The notes beneath the pieces are model-generated. The model saw only the letters and a list, made by a program, of their open reading frames with translations. It did not search any database and was not told the DNA's origin. Of a stretch of DNA of 64,000 nucleotides, positions 43,867 to 52,540 are shown piece by piece (position 1 is the stretch's first letter; every line of letters starts with the position of its first letter). Source of the DNA: Microbacterium sp. SD291 (GTDB taxonomy: Bacteria; Actinomycetota; Actinomycetes; Actinomycetales; Microbacteriaceae); NCBI RefSeq assembly GCF_017355365.1, contig NZ_JADIJR010000013.1, positions 1 through 64,000 of the forward strand, written 5' to 3'. A program made the translations under genes and the position numbers.

Positions 43867-45024
43867 GTGCGGGTGGTGGTGATCGGCGCGGGCATCATCG
43901 GCGCGGCCTGCGCTCTCGAGCTCGCGGAGCGCGGTGCCGACGTGGTGGTCGTCGACCGCACCGGCGTCGCCGCCGAGACCTCGAGCCGCTGCGAGGGGAA
44001 CCTGCTCGTCAGCGACAAGGAACCAGGCCCGGAGGCGGATCTCGCGATCGCGTCGAACGTGCTGTGGCGCGACCTGGCCGCGCGGCTCGATGCGGACCGA
44101 CCGCCGGGGCAGCCGGCGACGGAATTCGAGGCGAAGGGCGGGATCGTCGTCGCGTTCCCCGGTGGCGAGGGCGCGCTCGAGAGCTTCGCGGCGGCGCAGC
44201 GGGGCATCGGCATCCGGGCGGATCCTCTGGACGCAGCAGCGCTCCGCGCGGCCGAGCCGCACCTCGCCCCCGACGTCGCCCTCGCGATGCACTACCCGGA
44301 CGACGCGCAGCTGCAGCCGTCGACCGCGACGCAGGCGCTGCTGGCGACCGCGCTGCGCCTCGGCGCCACGCTCCGCATCGCCGAGGTCACCGGTGCCGTG
44401 ATGCGCGACGGGCGCCTCCGCGGCATCGACACGGATGCCGGGATCATCGAGGCCGACGCGGTGGTGAACTGCGCCGGGCCCTGGTCCGGCGAGGTGGCGG
44501 CGCGGCTCGGCGCGCGGCTGGACATCAGGCCGCGGCGGGGCGTGATCCTGGTCACCGCGCCGATGCCGCAGCGGGTCTTCCACAAGGTCTACGACAGCGA
44601 CTACGTGGGCGCGGTCGGCTCGGGGGATGCCGCGCTGCAGACCTCGACCGTCGTGGAGTCCACACCGGGCGGCACCGTGCTGATCGGCTCGAGCCGCGAG
44701 CGCGTCGGGTTCGACGAGCATCCCGGTGTCGCGCCGTCGATCGAGATCGCGGCCAAGGCGATCCGGCTGTTCCCGTTCCTGGCGCAGACCACGCTGCTGC
44801 GGAGCTACTTCGGCTTTCGCCCCTATGCACCCGACCACCTGCCGGTGATCGGCGCCGACCCTGCGGTCGACGGGCTGTTCCACGCCACCGGTCACGAGGG
44901 CGCGGGCATCGGCCTGGCGCCGGCGACGGCATCCCTGATCTCGCACGCCGTGCTGGGAGCCGCGACCGCACTCGATCCCGCTCCGTTCCTCCCCGGACGC
45001 GCGAGCCTGCAGGAGGCCTCATGA
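43867..45024 (+). CDS. FAD-dependent oxidoreductase, D-hydroxyproline dehydrogenase catalytic subunit type
   Basis: A 385-residue DAO-family flavoprotein starting with GTG 43867 after GGAGGAG. The N-terminal dinucleotide motif is VVVIGAGIIGAACALELAER. A C-terminal FAD segment reads HATGHEGAGIGLAPATASL. Of the three consecutive subunits this is the HcnC/OoxB-like one that oxidises the imino acid. With the [2Fe-2S] and NAD-binding-fold partners it fits the heterotrimeric D-hydroxyproline dehydrogenase (Pseudomonas LhpBEF type), which forms 1-pyrroline-4-hydroxy-2-carboxylate. Opine or other imino acid oxidase is the alternative. Confidence 0.85.
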   Translation: MRVVVIGAGIIGAACALELAERGADVVVVDRTGVAAETSSRCEGNLLVSDKEPGPEADLAIASNVLWRDLAARLDADRPPGQPATEFEAKGGIVVAFPGGEGALESFAAAQRGIGIRADPLDAAALRAAEPHLAPDVALAMHYPDDAQLQPSTATQALLATALRLGATLRIAEVTGAVMRDGRLRGIDTDAGIIEADAVVNCAGPWSGEVAARLGARLDIRPRRGVILVTAPMPQRVFHKVYDSDYVGAVGSGDAALQTSTVVESTPGGTVLIGSSRERVGFDEHPGVAPSIEIAAKAIRLFPFLAQTTLLRSYFGFRPYAPDHLPVIGADPAVDGLFHATGHEGAGIGLAPATASLISHAVLGAATALDPAPFLPGRASLQEAS

Positions 45025-45263
45025 TCAGCATCACCGTCGACGAGGAGTGGTTCGAGGGCCGGGACGGCCAGACGATCGCCGGCGTGCTGATCGGGTCGGG
45101 CCGGATCACGTGGCGCACCGCGCAGACGGGAGAGCGCGGCGTGTTCTGCGGGATCGGCGTCTGCCACGACTGCCTCGTCACGGTGAACGGGCTGCCCGGC
45201 GTGCGCGCGTGCCAGCGCACGGCCGGTGACGGCGACGTGATCGAGAGCGAGGTGCGCGCATGA
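45021..45263 (+). CDS. [2Fe-2S] small subunit of the D-hydroxyproline dehydrogenase-type complex
   Basis: An 80-residue ferredoxin-like subunit. Its ATG at 45021 overlaps the preceding stop, and its own stop overlaps the next gene in ATGA. The cluster cysteines are in FCGIGVCHDCLVTVNG, with a fourth at VRACQR. It corresponds to the HcnA/OoxX-type small subunit and moves electrons between the two flavoprotein subunits. Confidence 0.88.
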   Translation: MISITVDEEWFEGRDGQTIAGVLIGSGRITWRTAQTGERGVFCGIGVCHDCLVTVNGLPGVRACQRTAGDGDVIESEVRA

Positions 45264-46618
45264 CCCTGGTCGCCGTGCTCGGCGGAGGACCGGCCGGCCT
45301 CGCGGCCGCGCAGTCGGCGCTCGCCGCCGGCGCCGAGGTCACTCTCCTCGACGAGGGGACCGGCCTCGGCGGTCAGTTCTGGCGGCACCACGAGATGCTG
45401 ACCGACCCCCGGCTGACGCACGGCCGGGCACGGTTCGACCGGCTTCGCGCCGCCCTCCAGCGGGCGACCGTGCACACCGGGGCGAGCGTGTGGTCGGCCG
45501 AGGTCGGCGCATCGGTCACGCTCCGCGCGCTGATCGGCGACGTCGACGGCCAGGACCGGCGCCCGCTCGACATTCAGGCGGATGCCGTGGTCGTGGCCAC
45601 CGGCGCGCACGACCTGGCGCTGCCGGTGCCGGGGTGGACGCTGCCGGGTGTCACCACGGCCGGCGCCGCGCAGGCGCTCGCCAAGCGCGATGGGGTGAGC
45701 GTCGGGCGGCGGACCGTCGTCAGCGGCGCCGGTCCCTTCCTGCTGCCGGTCGCGCAGTCGCTCGCGCTCACCGGATCCGAAGTCGTGGGCGTGCACGAGG
45801 CGTCGCGCCTCGGCGCGCTCGCGGCCGGGTGGCTGCCGCGGCCGTGGCAGCTCGCCGGGAAGGCGGGCGAGCTCGTCGAGTACGTCACGGCTCTCGCCAG
45901 GCACGGCATCCCGTACCGCACGGGCAGCGCGGTCGTGCGCATCCTCGGCGACAGCAGGGTCGAGGCCGCCGTGGTCGCATCGCTGGACGCCGAATGGCGC
46001 CCGATCGCCGGCTCCGAGCGGGAGATCGCCTGCGATGCGGTCGCGCTCGGGCACGGTTTCACCCCTCGCCTTGAGGCGGCGCTCTCGCTGGGCTGCGCGC
46101 TCGGGGGCGGCAGGAGGTCCCGCTTCGTGATGGTCGACGACGAGCAGCGCACCAGCGTCGCGCAGGTGTTCGCGGCCGGCGAGGTCACCGGGATCGGCGG
46201 CGCGGATGCCGCGCTCGCCGAGGGCGCGATCGCCGGGTTCCTCGCGGCGGGCGGCGCGATCGACGACCCCCGGCTCCGCGGGCCGCTCGCGGTGCGGCGG
46301 CGGATGCGCGCGTTCGCGGCGCGGCTCGAGCGGGCGCACGGCATCCGCCCCGGGTGGACCGCGTGGCTCGACGACGACACCGTCGTCTGCCGCTGCGAGG
46401 CGGTGACCAGGCGGGTGATCGCGCAGAGCGCCGATGCTCCGGGGCGCGCCATGAAGCTCGCGAGCCGGGCCGGTCTCGGCCCATGCCAGGGGCGGACGTG
46501 CGGTCATGCCGTGGAGGAGATCGTGTCGCAGGCGGGCGGGACGCCTGCGGGATTCGATCGGAGACCGCTGCTCGCGCCGATCCGGCTCGGGGAGCTGGCG
46601 GATCGCGGGGGAGCCTGA
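45260..46618 (+). CDS. FAD/NAD-fold subunit with BFD-like [2Fe-2S] domain, D-hydroxyproline dehydrogenase type
   Basis: A 452-residue HcnB/OoxA-like subunit. VAVLGGGPAGLAAAQSALAA at residues 3-22 is the FAD motif; VVVATGAHDLALPVPG and VFAAGEVTGIGGADAALAEG are typical of the family. The C-terminal part has VCRCEAVTRRV and LGPCQGRTCG, the four-cysteine pattern of bacterioferritin-associated-ferredoxin-like domains. It ends the importer/dehydrogenase run. A promoter with the shared operator word follows at 46657. Confidence 0.88.
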   Translation: MTLVAVLGGGPAGLAAAQSALAAGAEVTLLDEGTGLGGQFWRHHEMLTDPRLTHGRARFDRLRAALQRATVHTGASVWSAEVGASVTLRALIGDVDGQDRRPLDIQADAVVVATGAHDLALPVPGWTLPGVTTAGAAQALAKRDGVSVGRRTVVSGAGPFLLPVAQSLALTGSEVVGVHEASRLGALAAGWLPRPWQLAGKAGELVEYVTALARHGIPYRTGSAVVRILGDSRVEAAVVASLDAEWRPIAGSEREIACDAVALGHGFTPRLEAALSLGCALGGGRRSRFVMVDDEQRTSVAQVFAAGEVTGIGGADAALAEGAIAGFLAAGGAIDDPRLRGPLAVRRRMRAFAARLERAHGIRPGWTAWLDDDTVVCRCEAVTRRVIAQSADAPGRAMKLASRAGLGPCQGRTCGHAVEEIVSQAGGTPAGFDRRPLLAPIRLGELADRGGA

Positions 46619-46656
46619 CCGGAGGCGAGAAACTCCTTGCGACAGCATCCACCCGC

Positions 46657-46680
46657 TGAGTAATATGTTACACATTACTC
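46657..46680. promoter_or_regulatory. Candidate GntR operator at the deaminase promoter
   Basis: TGAGTAATATGTTACACATT continues into ACTC. GAGTAAT and ATTACTC form a perfect inverted repeat around TGTTACA. The 5' half is nearly identical to the importer-promoter word at 38817. It lies about 50 bases before the ATG at 46729. Confidence 0.55.
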
Positions 46681-46728
46681 TTCAATGAAGACTTCGATCA
46701 TGAACAGCTACGAGAGAATGGAATCCTG

Positions 46729-47658
46729 ATGAACGGCACGATGGACCTGGGCGGCGTGGTCGTCGCGACGACCCTCGCATTCAAGGAGGACGCGTCTGCG
46801 CCCGCGGGCCTCGCCGTGGACTACGACCGCTTCGCCGAGCACGTCGACTTCCTGATGGCGAACGGATGCCACGGCGTCGGCCCGAACGGATCGCTGGGCG
46901 AGTACTCCTCGCTCACCGACGAGGAGCGCCGCCGGGTGATCCAGGTCGCGGTCGAGGCCGTCGACGGGCGCGGCATCGTCGTCGCCGGCGCGCACGGCGT
47001 CGGCAGCCACCAGGCGCGCAAGTGGGCGGAGATCGCCAGGGAGGACGGCGCCGACGGCGTGCTGCTCCTGCCGCCGACGGTCTACCGCGCCAACGAGCGC
47101 GAGGTCATCGCGCACTTCGAGGAGGTCGCCAAGGCGGGGCTGCCGATCATGGCGTACAACAACCCGTTCGACACGAAGGTCGACCTGGTCCCGTCGCTCG
47201 TCGCGAAGCTCGCCGAGATCCCCGAGGTCGTCGCGATCAAGGAGTTCTCCGGTGATGTGCGCCGGGTCTACGAGATCAAGGAGCTGTGCGACATCGACAT
47301 CATCGCCGGCGCCGACGACGTGCTGTTCGAGCTGATGGTCAACGGCGCGGTCGGCTGGTTCGCCGGCTACCCGAACGCCTTCCCGCGCGAGGCTGTCGAG
47401 CTCTACAACCTCTGCAAGGACGCCCACTGGCACGAGGCGAAGGCCCTGTACGAGCAGCTGGTCGCCGTCTTCCGCTGGGATTCGCGCACCGAGTTCGTGC
47501 AGGCGATCAAGCTGTCGATGGACATCTGCGGCAACTCCTACGGCGGGCCGACGCGTCCGCCGCGCGGACCGCTCAGCGATGAGCAGCGCGCCCAGGTCAC
47601 CGCCGACACCGAGCGCGCGCTGGCCGCGCTCGCGGCACGCACGGCGGCGGTCGCCTGA
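46729..47658 (+). CDS. DapA-family lyase, probable 1-pyrroline-4-hydroxy-2-carboxylate deaminase
   Basis: A 309-residue class I aldolase-fold enzyme. GCHGVGPNGSLGEYSSLTDE near residue 46 (in place of the canonical GTTGE loop), IMAYNNPFD with Y143, and VVAIKEFSGD with the Schiff-base lysine K171 define the family. In the D-hydroxyproline route this enzyme deaminates and dehydrates Pyr4H2C to alpha-ketoglutarate semialdehyde. Flanking epimerase and semialdehyde dehydrogenase genes support this over dihydrodipicolinate synthase. The last base of its stop is the first base of the next ATG. Confidence 0.86.
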   Translation: MNGTMDLGGVVVATTLAFKEDASAPAGLAVDYDRFAEHVDFLMANGCHGVGPNGSLGEYSSLTDEERRRVIQVAVEAVDGRGIVVAGAHGVGSHQARKWAEIAREDGADGVLLLPPTVYRANEREVIAHFEEVAKAGLPIMAYNNPFDTKVDLVPSLVAKLAEIPEVVAIKEFSGDVRRVYEIKELCDIDIIAGADDVLFELMVNGAVGWFAGYPNAFPREAVELYNLCKDAHWHEAKALYEQLVAVFRWDSRTEFVQAIKLSMDICGNSYGGPTRPPRGPLSDEQRAQVTADTERALAALAARTAAVA

Positions 47659-48659
47659 TGCGCGGGCGCCGGGTGATCCAGGCGGTCGACTCGCACACCG
47701 AGGGGATGCCCACACGGGTCGTCACGGGTGGCGTCGGACGGATCCCCGGCGCCACCATGAACGACCGCCGGCTGCACGCCATGGAGCACCTCGACGGGCT
47801 CCGCGGCTTCCTGATGAACGAGCCGCGCGGCCACGCCGCGATGTCCGGTGCGCTGCTGCAGCCGCCGGCGCGCGACGACGCCGACTGGGGCGTCGTGTTC
47901 ATCGAGGCATCCGGGTTCCTGCCGATGTGCGGGCACGGCACCATCGGCGTGGCCACCGTGCTCGTGGAGACGGGCATGGTCGAAGTCACCGAGCCGGTGA
48001 CCGAGATCCGTCTCGACGTGCCGGCCGGGCTCGTGATCGCCCGCGTGCGGGTCGAGGGCGGGCGTGCGGTGGACGTGACCATCGAGAACGTGCCGAGTTT
48101 CGTCGACCGGCTGGATGAGCGCATCGAGGTGCCAGGCCTCGGCGAGATCGAGTACTCGGTCGCGTTCGGGGGCAACTACTACGCCCTGGTCGAGCTCGAC
48201 CAGGTCGGGCTCCCGTTCGATCGCGCCCGCAAGGACGAGATCGCCGCGGCCGGTCTCGCCATCATGGACGCGATCAACGAGCAGGCGCCGCCGGTGCATC
48301 CGACGCTCTCCGGAGCGAACCACGTGCACCACGTCGAGTTCATCGCACCAGGGTCGGATGCCGTGCGCTCCCGCCATGCGATGGCGATCCACCCCGGCTG
48401 GTTCGACCGGTCGCCGTGCGGCACCGGCACCAGCGCACGCATGGCCGAGCTGCACGCGCGCGGGGAACTGGCGCTGGACGCGCCGTTCGTGAACGAGTCG
48501 TTCATCGGCACCGAATTCACCGGGCGCCTGATCGCCGAGACCACCGTGGGCGATCGTCCCGCGGTGATCCCCACCATCACCGGGCGGGCCTGGATCACCG
48601 GGCTCGGCCAGTACCTGCTCGATGAGAGCGACCCGTTCCCCGAGGGGTTCATCTTCTAA
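47658..48659 (+). CDS. Proline racemase-family 4-hydroxyproline 2-epimerase
   Basis: A 333-residue enzyme that would interconvert trans-4-hydroxy-L-proline and cis-4-hydroxy-D-proline. The two catalytic cysteines are C91 in LPMCGHGTIG and C254 in DRSPCGTGTSARMAEL. The Cys/Cys pair fits epimerase/racemase activity rather than the Thr/Cys trans-3-hydroxyproline dehydratases. QAVDSHTEGMPTRVVTGG opens the fold. It overlaps the deaminase stop by one base. Confidence 0.88.
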   Translation: MRGRRVIQAVDSHTEGMPTRVVTGGVGRIPGATMNDRRLHAMEHLDGLRGFLMNEPRGHAAMSGALLQPPARDDADWGVVFIEASGFLPMCGHGTIGVATVLVETGMVEVTEPVTEIRLDVPAGLVIARVRVEGGRAVDVTIENVPSFVDRLDERIEVPGLGEIEYSVAFGGNYYALVELDQVGLPFDRARKDEIAAAGLAIMDAINEQAPPVHPTLSGANHVHHVEFIAPGSDAVRSRHAMAIHPGWFDRSPCGTGTSARMAELHARGELALDAPFVNESFIGTEFTGRLIAETTVGDRPAVIPTITGRAWITGLGQYLLDESDPFPEGFIF

Positions 48660-48669
48660 TGGAGGAATC

Positions 48670-50175
48670 GTGACCGACACCACCGTGACCGACAGCACCG
48701 CGACCAGCGCGCGCCCGATCTCCGAGGTGGCCGCTGCGGCCGCGGGCGCGGCGCGTGCGTTCGCCCGCACGAGCCCCCGCGATCGCGGTGCGGCGCTCGT
48801 CGCCGTCGCCGACGCGCTGGATGCCGCGGCCGGCGACCTCATCGCGATCGCGATGCGCGAGACCGGCCTCGCCGAGGCGCGGCTCACCGGAGAGCTGCGG
48901 CGCACGTCGTGGCAGCTCCGGCTCTTCGCCGACACGATCGTCGACGGCGCCTACCTCGACGTGCGCATCGACGACGCCGACCCCGAGTACGTGATCGGCC
49001 CGCGGCCGGACCTCCGCCGGATGCTGGAGCCGGTGGGGCCGGTGCTGAACTTCGCGGCATCCAACTTCCCGTTCGCCTTCTCCGTGGCCGGCGGCGATTC
49101 CGCCGCCGCGCTCGCCGCCGGCTGCCCGCTCGTGGTCAAGGCGCACTCGGGGCACCTCGAGCTCTCCCGCCGGACGGCGTCGGTCGTGGCGTCCGCGCTG
49201 CGCGAGGCGGGGATGCCGGAGGGCGTGTTCCAGCTCATCGAGGGCCAGGAGAACGGCGTCGAGCTGCTGAAGGACGAGCGCATCCGCGCCGCCGCGTTCA
49301 CCGGCTCCACGCATGTCGGCCGGCTGCTCGCCGACATCGCGGCATCCCGCCCGGTGCCGATCCCCTTCTACGGCGAGCTCGGCAGCGTGAACCCGGTCTA
49401 CGCGACCTATGCGGATGACGCGCTGCTCAGCGCCTTCGTCGCTTCGGTCTCGGGCTCGGCAGGGCAGCTGTGCACCAAGCCAGGGTTCCTGTTCGTGCCC
49501 GAGGGTGCGGAACTCGACGCCGTGACCGCGGCCGCGACCGGGGTCGGCGAGCACCGCCTGCTGAACCCGGGCATCGGCCGGGCGTTCACTCAGCGCCGTG
49601 CCGACGTGCTCGGTGCCGACGGCGTCACGGTGCTCAGCGAGGGCGAGGTGCGGGCGGATGACGAGGGGCAGACGTACGCGACCCCGACCGTCGTGACGGT
49701 CGATGTCGACGCGCTTCTCGCCAACCGCGAGGCGCTGCTGGAGGAGTCGTTCGGGCCGCTCTCCGTGATCGTGCGCTACCGCGATGCCGCCGGGCTGCCG
49801 GCCCTGCACGAGGAGCTGTTCCCCGGCAACCTGACCTCCACCGTGCATGCGCGCGCGGAGGAGCTGGCCGACGGGTCGCTCCGCGACCTCGTCGACAGCC
49901 TCGCCGAGACGAGCGGCCGGGTGCTCTTCGGCGGCTGGCCCACCGGGGTCTCGGTGACGCCGGCGATGCAGCATGGCGGGCCGTACCCGGCCACCACGAG
50001 CGATGCCACGAGCGTCGGTACCGCGTCGATCACGCGATTCCTGCGCGGAGTCTCCTACCAGGGGGCACCGCAGGACCTGCTGCCCGCGCCGCTGCGCGAT
50101 GAGAATCCGTGGAGGGTGCCGCAGCGGCGAAGCGCCGCGGGGCAGTCGACGACCTGGGGCGCGTTCGCGCGCTGA
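48670..50175 (+). CDS. Aldehyde dehydrogenase, probable alpha-ketoglutarate semialdehyde dehydrogenase
   Basis: A 501-residue NAD(P)-dependent enzyme. GTG 48670 follows GGAGGAA. VLNFAASNFPFAFSVAGGDS and CPLVVKAHSGHLELS form the nucleotide site. GSTHVGRLLADIAASRPVPI and FYGELGSVNP (E236) follow. The nucleophile C268 lies in GSAGQLCTKPGFLF. The sequence NFPFAFSVAGGDS with GSAGQLCTKPG is typical of KGSA dehydrogenases, which oxidise the deaminase product to 2-oxoglutarate. It ends the plus-strand hydroxyproline genes. Confidence 0.88.
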   Translation: MTDTTVTDSTATSARPISEVAAAAAGAARAFARTSPRDRGAALVAVADALDAAAGDLIAIAMRETGLAEARLTGELRRTSWQLRLFADTIVDGAYLDVRIDDADPEYVIGPRPDLRRMLEPVGPVLNFAASNFPFAFSVAGGDSAAALAAGCPLVVKAHSGHLELSRRTASVVASALREAGMPEGVFQLIEGQENGVELLKDERIRAAAFTGSTHVGRLLADIAASRPVPIPFYGELGSVNPVYATYADDALLSAFVASVSGSAGQLCTKPGFLFVPEGAELDAVTAAATGVGEHRLLNPGIGRAFTQRRADVLGADGVTVLSEGEVRADDEGQTYATPTVVTVDVDALLANREALLEESFGPLSVIVRYRDAAGLPALHEELFPGNLTSTVHARAEELADGSLRDLVDSLAETSGRVLFGGWPTGVSVTPAMQHGGPYPATTSDATSVGTASITRFLRGVSYQGAPQDLLPAPLRDENPWRVPQRRSAAGQSTTWGAFAR

Positions 50176-50218
50176 GGTCGTCCTGCCCGCGGTGGCGGCG
50201 CGGGGGAGTGCGCGGCGG

Positions 50219-51412
50219 TCAGCCCAGAACGCGGCCGCCGTGCACGACCATGCGTCGTGCGGAGGGATCCCACAGCACACGCGGATCGCTGATGGGATCG
50301 GCGCTGAGCAGCACGGCGTCGCCGTATGCGCCGGCCCCCAGGTGCCCGAGTGCGAGGTCGCCGATGAGCTCGCCATTGACCGCGGTCATCGAGTTCAGCG
50401 TCGCCGCGGCTCCTGATGCTTCGATCTGCAGGCGGATGCCGCACAGCTGGTCATCTTCGAGATCGCCCATCAGGTCGGTGCCGAAGCCGACCCGGACGCC
50501 GGCCTCGTGGGCGAGGCGCACAGCGTCCTGGCCCTTCGAGAGCACCTCGGAGTTCTTCGCGAGCGATGTCGCGTTGAGCCCGATCTGCGCGCCGCGGCGA
50601 TCCATGGCGTCGTAGGCGGCGAGAGTGGGAACGAGGAAGGCGCCCAGTTCGGCCATGCGCCCGGCAGTGGCGCGGTCGATCAGGTTGCCGTGCTCGATCG
50701 AGCGGATGCCGTTCTCGATCGCGTGGCGCACTGCTTCGACCGAGTATGCGTGGGCGGCGACGTAGCTGCCGCGGCGCTGCGCCTCGTCGACGACCGCGCA
50801 CAGCTCTTCGGATGAGTACTGGGGGTTGCGGATGGGATCGGTGAGTGAGAACACTCCGCCGGATGCCATGACCTTGATGGCGTGCGCGCCGGTGCGAAAA
50901 CGATCGCGCACGGCCAGCCGCAGTGCGTCGACGCCGTCGGCGATTTCGCACATGTGGCCGTGCGCGAAGCAGACGTCGACATGCGCGGCGCGGGGGTCGC
51001 CGTGTCCGCCGGTCTGGCTGAGCGCGGGGCCGGTGAAGTGGTAGCGCGGCGAGGGGAACAGGTCTGCGTCGATCGCGCGAGCCAGTCCGATGTCGCCGCC
51101 GGCGACGTCGCGCACGGTGGTGAAGCCGCGGTGCAGTGCGGCCGTGAGTCGCTTCGCGCCGTTGATGGCGGCAAAGCTGAGCGGACCCCGCTCGTTCTCG
51201 AAGCCGTCCATGCTCGTCGCGTAGGCGTGGAAGTGCGCGTCGATCAGGCCCGGGATCAGCCAGCCGCCGGTGCCGTCGACTTCTTCGGATTCCGCCGCCA
51301 GGGCCGTATCATCGTCGACGACCACGCCGTCGACGATTCGCACATCGCGCGGGCTGAAGCCCGAACCGTCCCATACCTGGGCGCCGGTGATCGTGAGCGA
51401 TCCGGTCTTCAT
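50219..51412 (-). CDS. Metal-dependent amidohydrolase (prolidase/Xaa-dipeptidase type)
   Basis: A 397-residue cytoplasmic hydrolase of the imidazolonepropionase-like group. WLIPGLIDAHFHAYATSMDG near residue 45 gives the HxH pair. AIKVMASGGVFSLTD near 162 gives the carbamylated-lysine segment (K in IKVMASGG). YVAAHAYSVEAVRHAIENGI and SIEHGNLID give later histidines. VGFGTDLMG gives the aspartate. Related proteins are dipeptidases or prolidases. In this context it may release hydroxyproline or proline from imidodipeptides, which is inference. ATG 51412 has GAGGGG upstream. It is third in the minus-strand operon that starts at 53463. Confidence 0.82.
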   Translation of the reverse strand: MKTGSLTITGAQVWDGSGFSPRDVRIVDGVVVDDDTALAAESEEVDGTGGWLIPGLIDAHFHAYATSMDGFENERGPLSFAAINGAKRLTAALHRGFTTVRDVAGGDIGLARAIDADLFPSPRYHFTGPALSQTGGHGDPRAAHVDVCFAHGHMCEIADGVDALRLAVRDRFRTGAHAIKVMASGGVFSLTDPIRNPQYSSEELCAVVDEAQRRGSYVAAHAYSVEAVRHAIENGIRSIEHGNLIDRATAGRMAELGAFLVPTLAAYDAMDRRGAQIGLNATSLAKNSEVLSKGQDAVRLAHEAGVRVGFGTDLMGDLEDDQLCGIRLQIEASGAAATLNSMTAVNGELIGDLALGHLGAGAYGDAVLLSADPISDPRVLWDPSARRMVVHGGRVLG

Positions 51413-51422
51413 CGCATTCCCC

Positions 51423-51454
51423 TCGTCTGGTGAGTCAATCGTCTGGTGAGTCAA
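51423..51454. repeat. Perfect 16-bp tandem duplication at an operon junction
   Basis: TCGTCTGGTGAGTCAA occurs twice head to tail (51423-51438 and 51439-51454). It fills the gap between the second racemase-family stop (51460) and the amidohydrolase start (51412). Confidence 0.95.
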
Positions 51455-51459
51455 TGGTG

Positions 51460-52443
51460 TCAGCGCAGGCTGAACCCGCGGGTCAGCGGGTCGTCGTGGT
51501 CGAGCTCGAACGTGGACGACCCGGTGCGGTAGGCCATGCCGCGCACCTCCGGGATGACGCCGGCCGCAGTGCGTTCGGCGATCCGGGCCAGGAATCGGGT
51601 GCCGATGATCGAGTCGTGGGTGAGCTCCTCGCCGTCAGCGAGCTGACCGGATGCCGCGAGCATCGCGACGCGTGCGGCCGTGCCGGAGCCGCACGGGCTG
51701 CGGTCGACCTCGCCGTCGGCGAACACCGTGACGTTCCGCTGCCAGGGGCCGCGGTCCGTGCGGCCGAGGTCGTCGAACAGGATGGTGCCGTACACGCCGG
51801 AGAGCCGCGCGTCGGCGAGCTGCGCTGCCGGGTGCTGGTCGAGCGCCCACTTGATCTCCCGGCCGATCGCGATGAGGTCGGCGGTGTGCGCGGGCGCCAC
51901 CTCGAGGCCGAGCGCGCCGGCTGGCAGGGTCGCGTAGACGGCGCCGCCGAAGACCAGGTCGACGTCGACATCGCCGCGGGTGGTGTGCAGGCGGATGCCG
52001 CGCTCGAGCACGCGCGACTCGACGCTGCGGAACACGATCTCCTCGATCCGGCCGCCGCTCTGGTGCACGCGGGCCTGCACTCGGCCGCTCGGCACGTCGA
52101 TCGTGACCACCGTTTCGCCGTCGGGGTCGGAAGGCACTCTTCCGGTGCGCACGGCCCAGGCGCCGAGGGCGATCGTGCCGTGGCCGCAGGCCGTGGAGAA
52201 GCCGTCCTTGTGCCAGAACAGCACACCGAGGTCGGCACCGTCGTCGTCGGGCGGGGTGATGAAGCCGCCGTACATGTCGTCGTGGCCGCGGGGTTCGAGG
52301 CACAGGAACCGGCGGATCTCGTCGGCCTCCCCGGTCATCGCGTGCACGCGGCGTGCCGCGACGGTCGGACCGGTCGTCGGCACGCCCTCGACGATGCGGA
52401 ACGGCTCGCCGGCCGTGTGCCAGTCCTCGACGGTCCAGTGCAT
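51460..52443 (-). CDS. Second proline racemase-family protein (Cys/Cys type)
   Basis: A 327-residue paralogue of the gene at 47658. Catalytic cysteines are C86 in STACGHGTIALG and C251 in DRSPCGSGTAARV. VEDWHTAGEPFRIVEGVP opens the fold. The first cysteine excludes the usual trans-3-hydroxyproline dehydratase pattern, so racemisation or epimerisation of proline or another hydroxyproline isomer is likely. AAGGAG precedes the ATG at 52443. A 16-bp repeat array separates it from the upstream cyclodeaminase-family gene. Confidence 0.87.
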   Translation of the reverse strand: MHWTVEDWHTAGEPFRIVEGVPTTGPTVAARRVHAMTGEADEIRRFLCLEPRGHDDMYGGFITPPDDDGADLGVLFWHKDGFSTACGHGTIALGAWAVRTGRVPSDPDGETVVTIDVPSGRVQARVHQSGGRIEEIVFRSVESRVLERGIRLHTTRGDVDVDLVFGGAVYATLPAGALGLEVAPAHTADLIAIGREIKWALDQHPAAQLADARLSGVYGTILFDDLGRTDRGPWQRNVTVFADGEVDRSPCGSGTAARVAMLAASGQLADGEELTHDSIIGTRFLARIAERTAAGVIPEVRGMAYRTGSSTFELDHDDPLTRGFSLR

Positions 52444-52460
52444 TGTGCTCCTTGGTGGTC

Positions 52461-52540
52461 CTCTGCGGTTCAGTGGCTCTGCGGTTCAGTGGCTCTGCGG
52501 TTCAGCGGCTCTGCGGATCAGCGGCTCTGCGGATCAGACG
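52461..52540. repeat. Five 16-bp tandem units (CTCTGCGGTTCAGTGG)
   Basis: CTCTGCGGTTCAGTGG occurs perfectly at 52461 and 52477. Variants at 52493, 52509 and 52525 carry C for T and A for T changes. The array fills the gap between the cyclodeaminase-family stop (52534-52536) and the racemase-family start (52443), overlapping the last codons of the former. Confidence 0.93.

Noticed and set aside
44552-46675. Long minus-strand open frame opposite the dehydrogenase genes
   Set aside because: Shadow of well-supported dehydrogenase subunits with coupled starts and cofactor motifs.
46729-47658. Dihydrodipicolinate synthase for lysine synthesis
   Set aside because: The GTTGE substrate loop is replaced and the gene lies between hydroxyproline-pathway genes, so the deaminase role is favoured.
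51460-52443. Second racemase-family protein as trans-3-hydroxy-L-proline dehydratase
   Set aside because: The first active-site position is cysteine (ACGHGT) rather than threonine, so the dehydratase assignment is not supported despite the neighbouring reductase.
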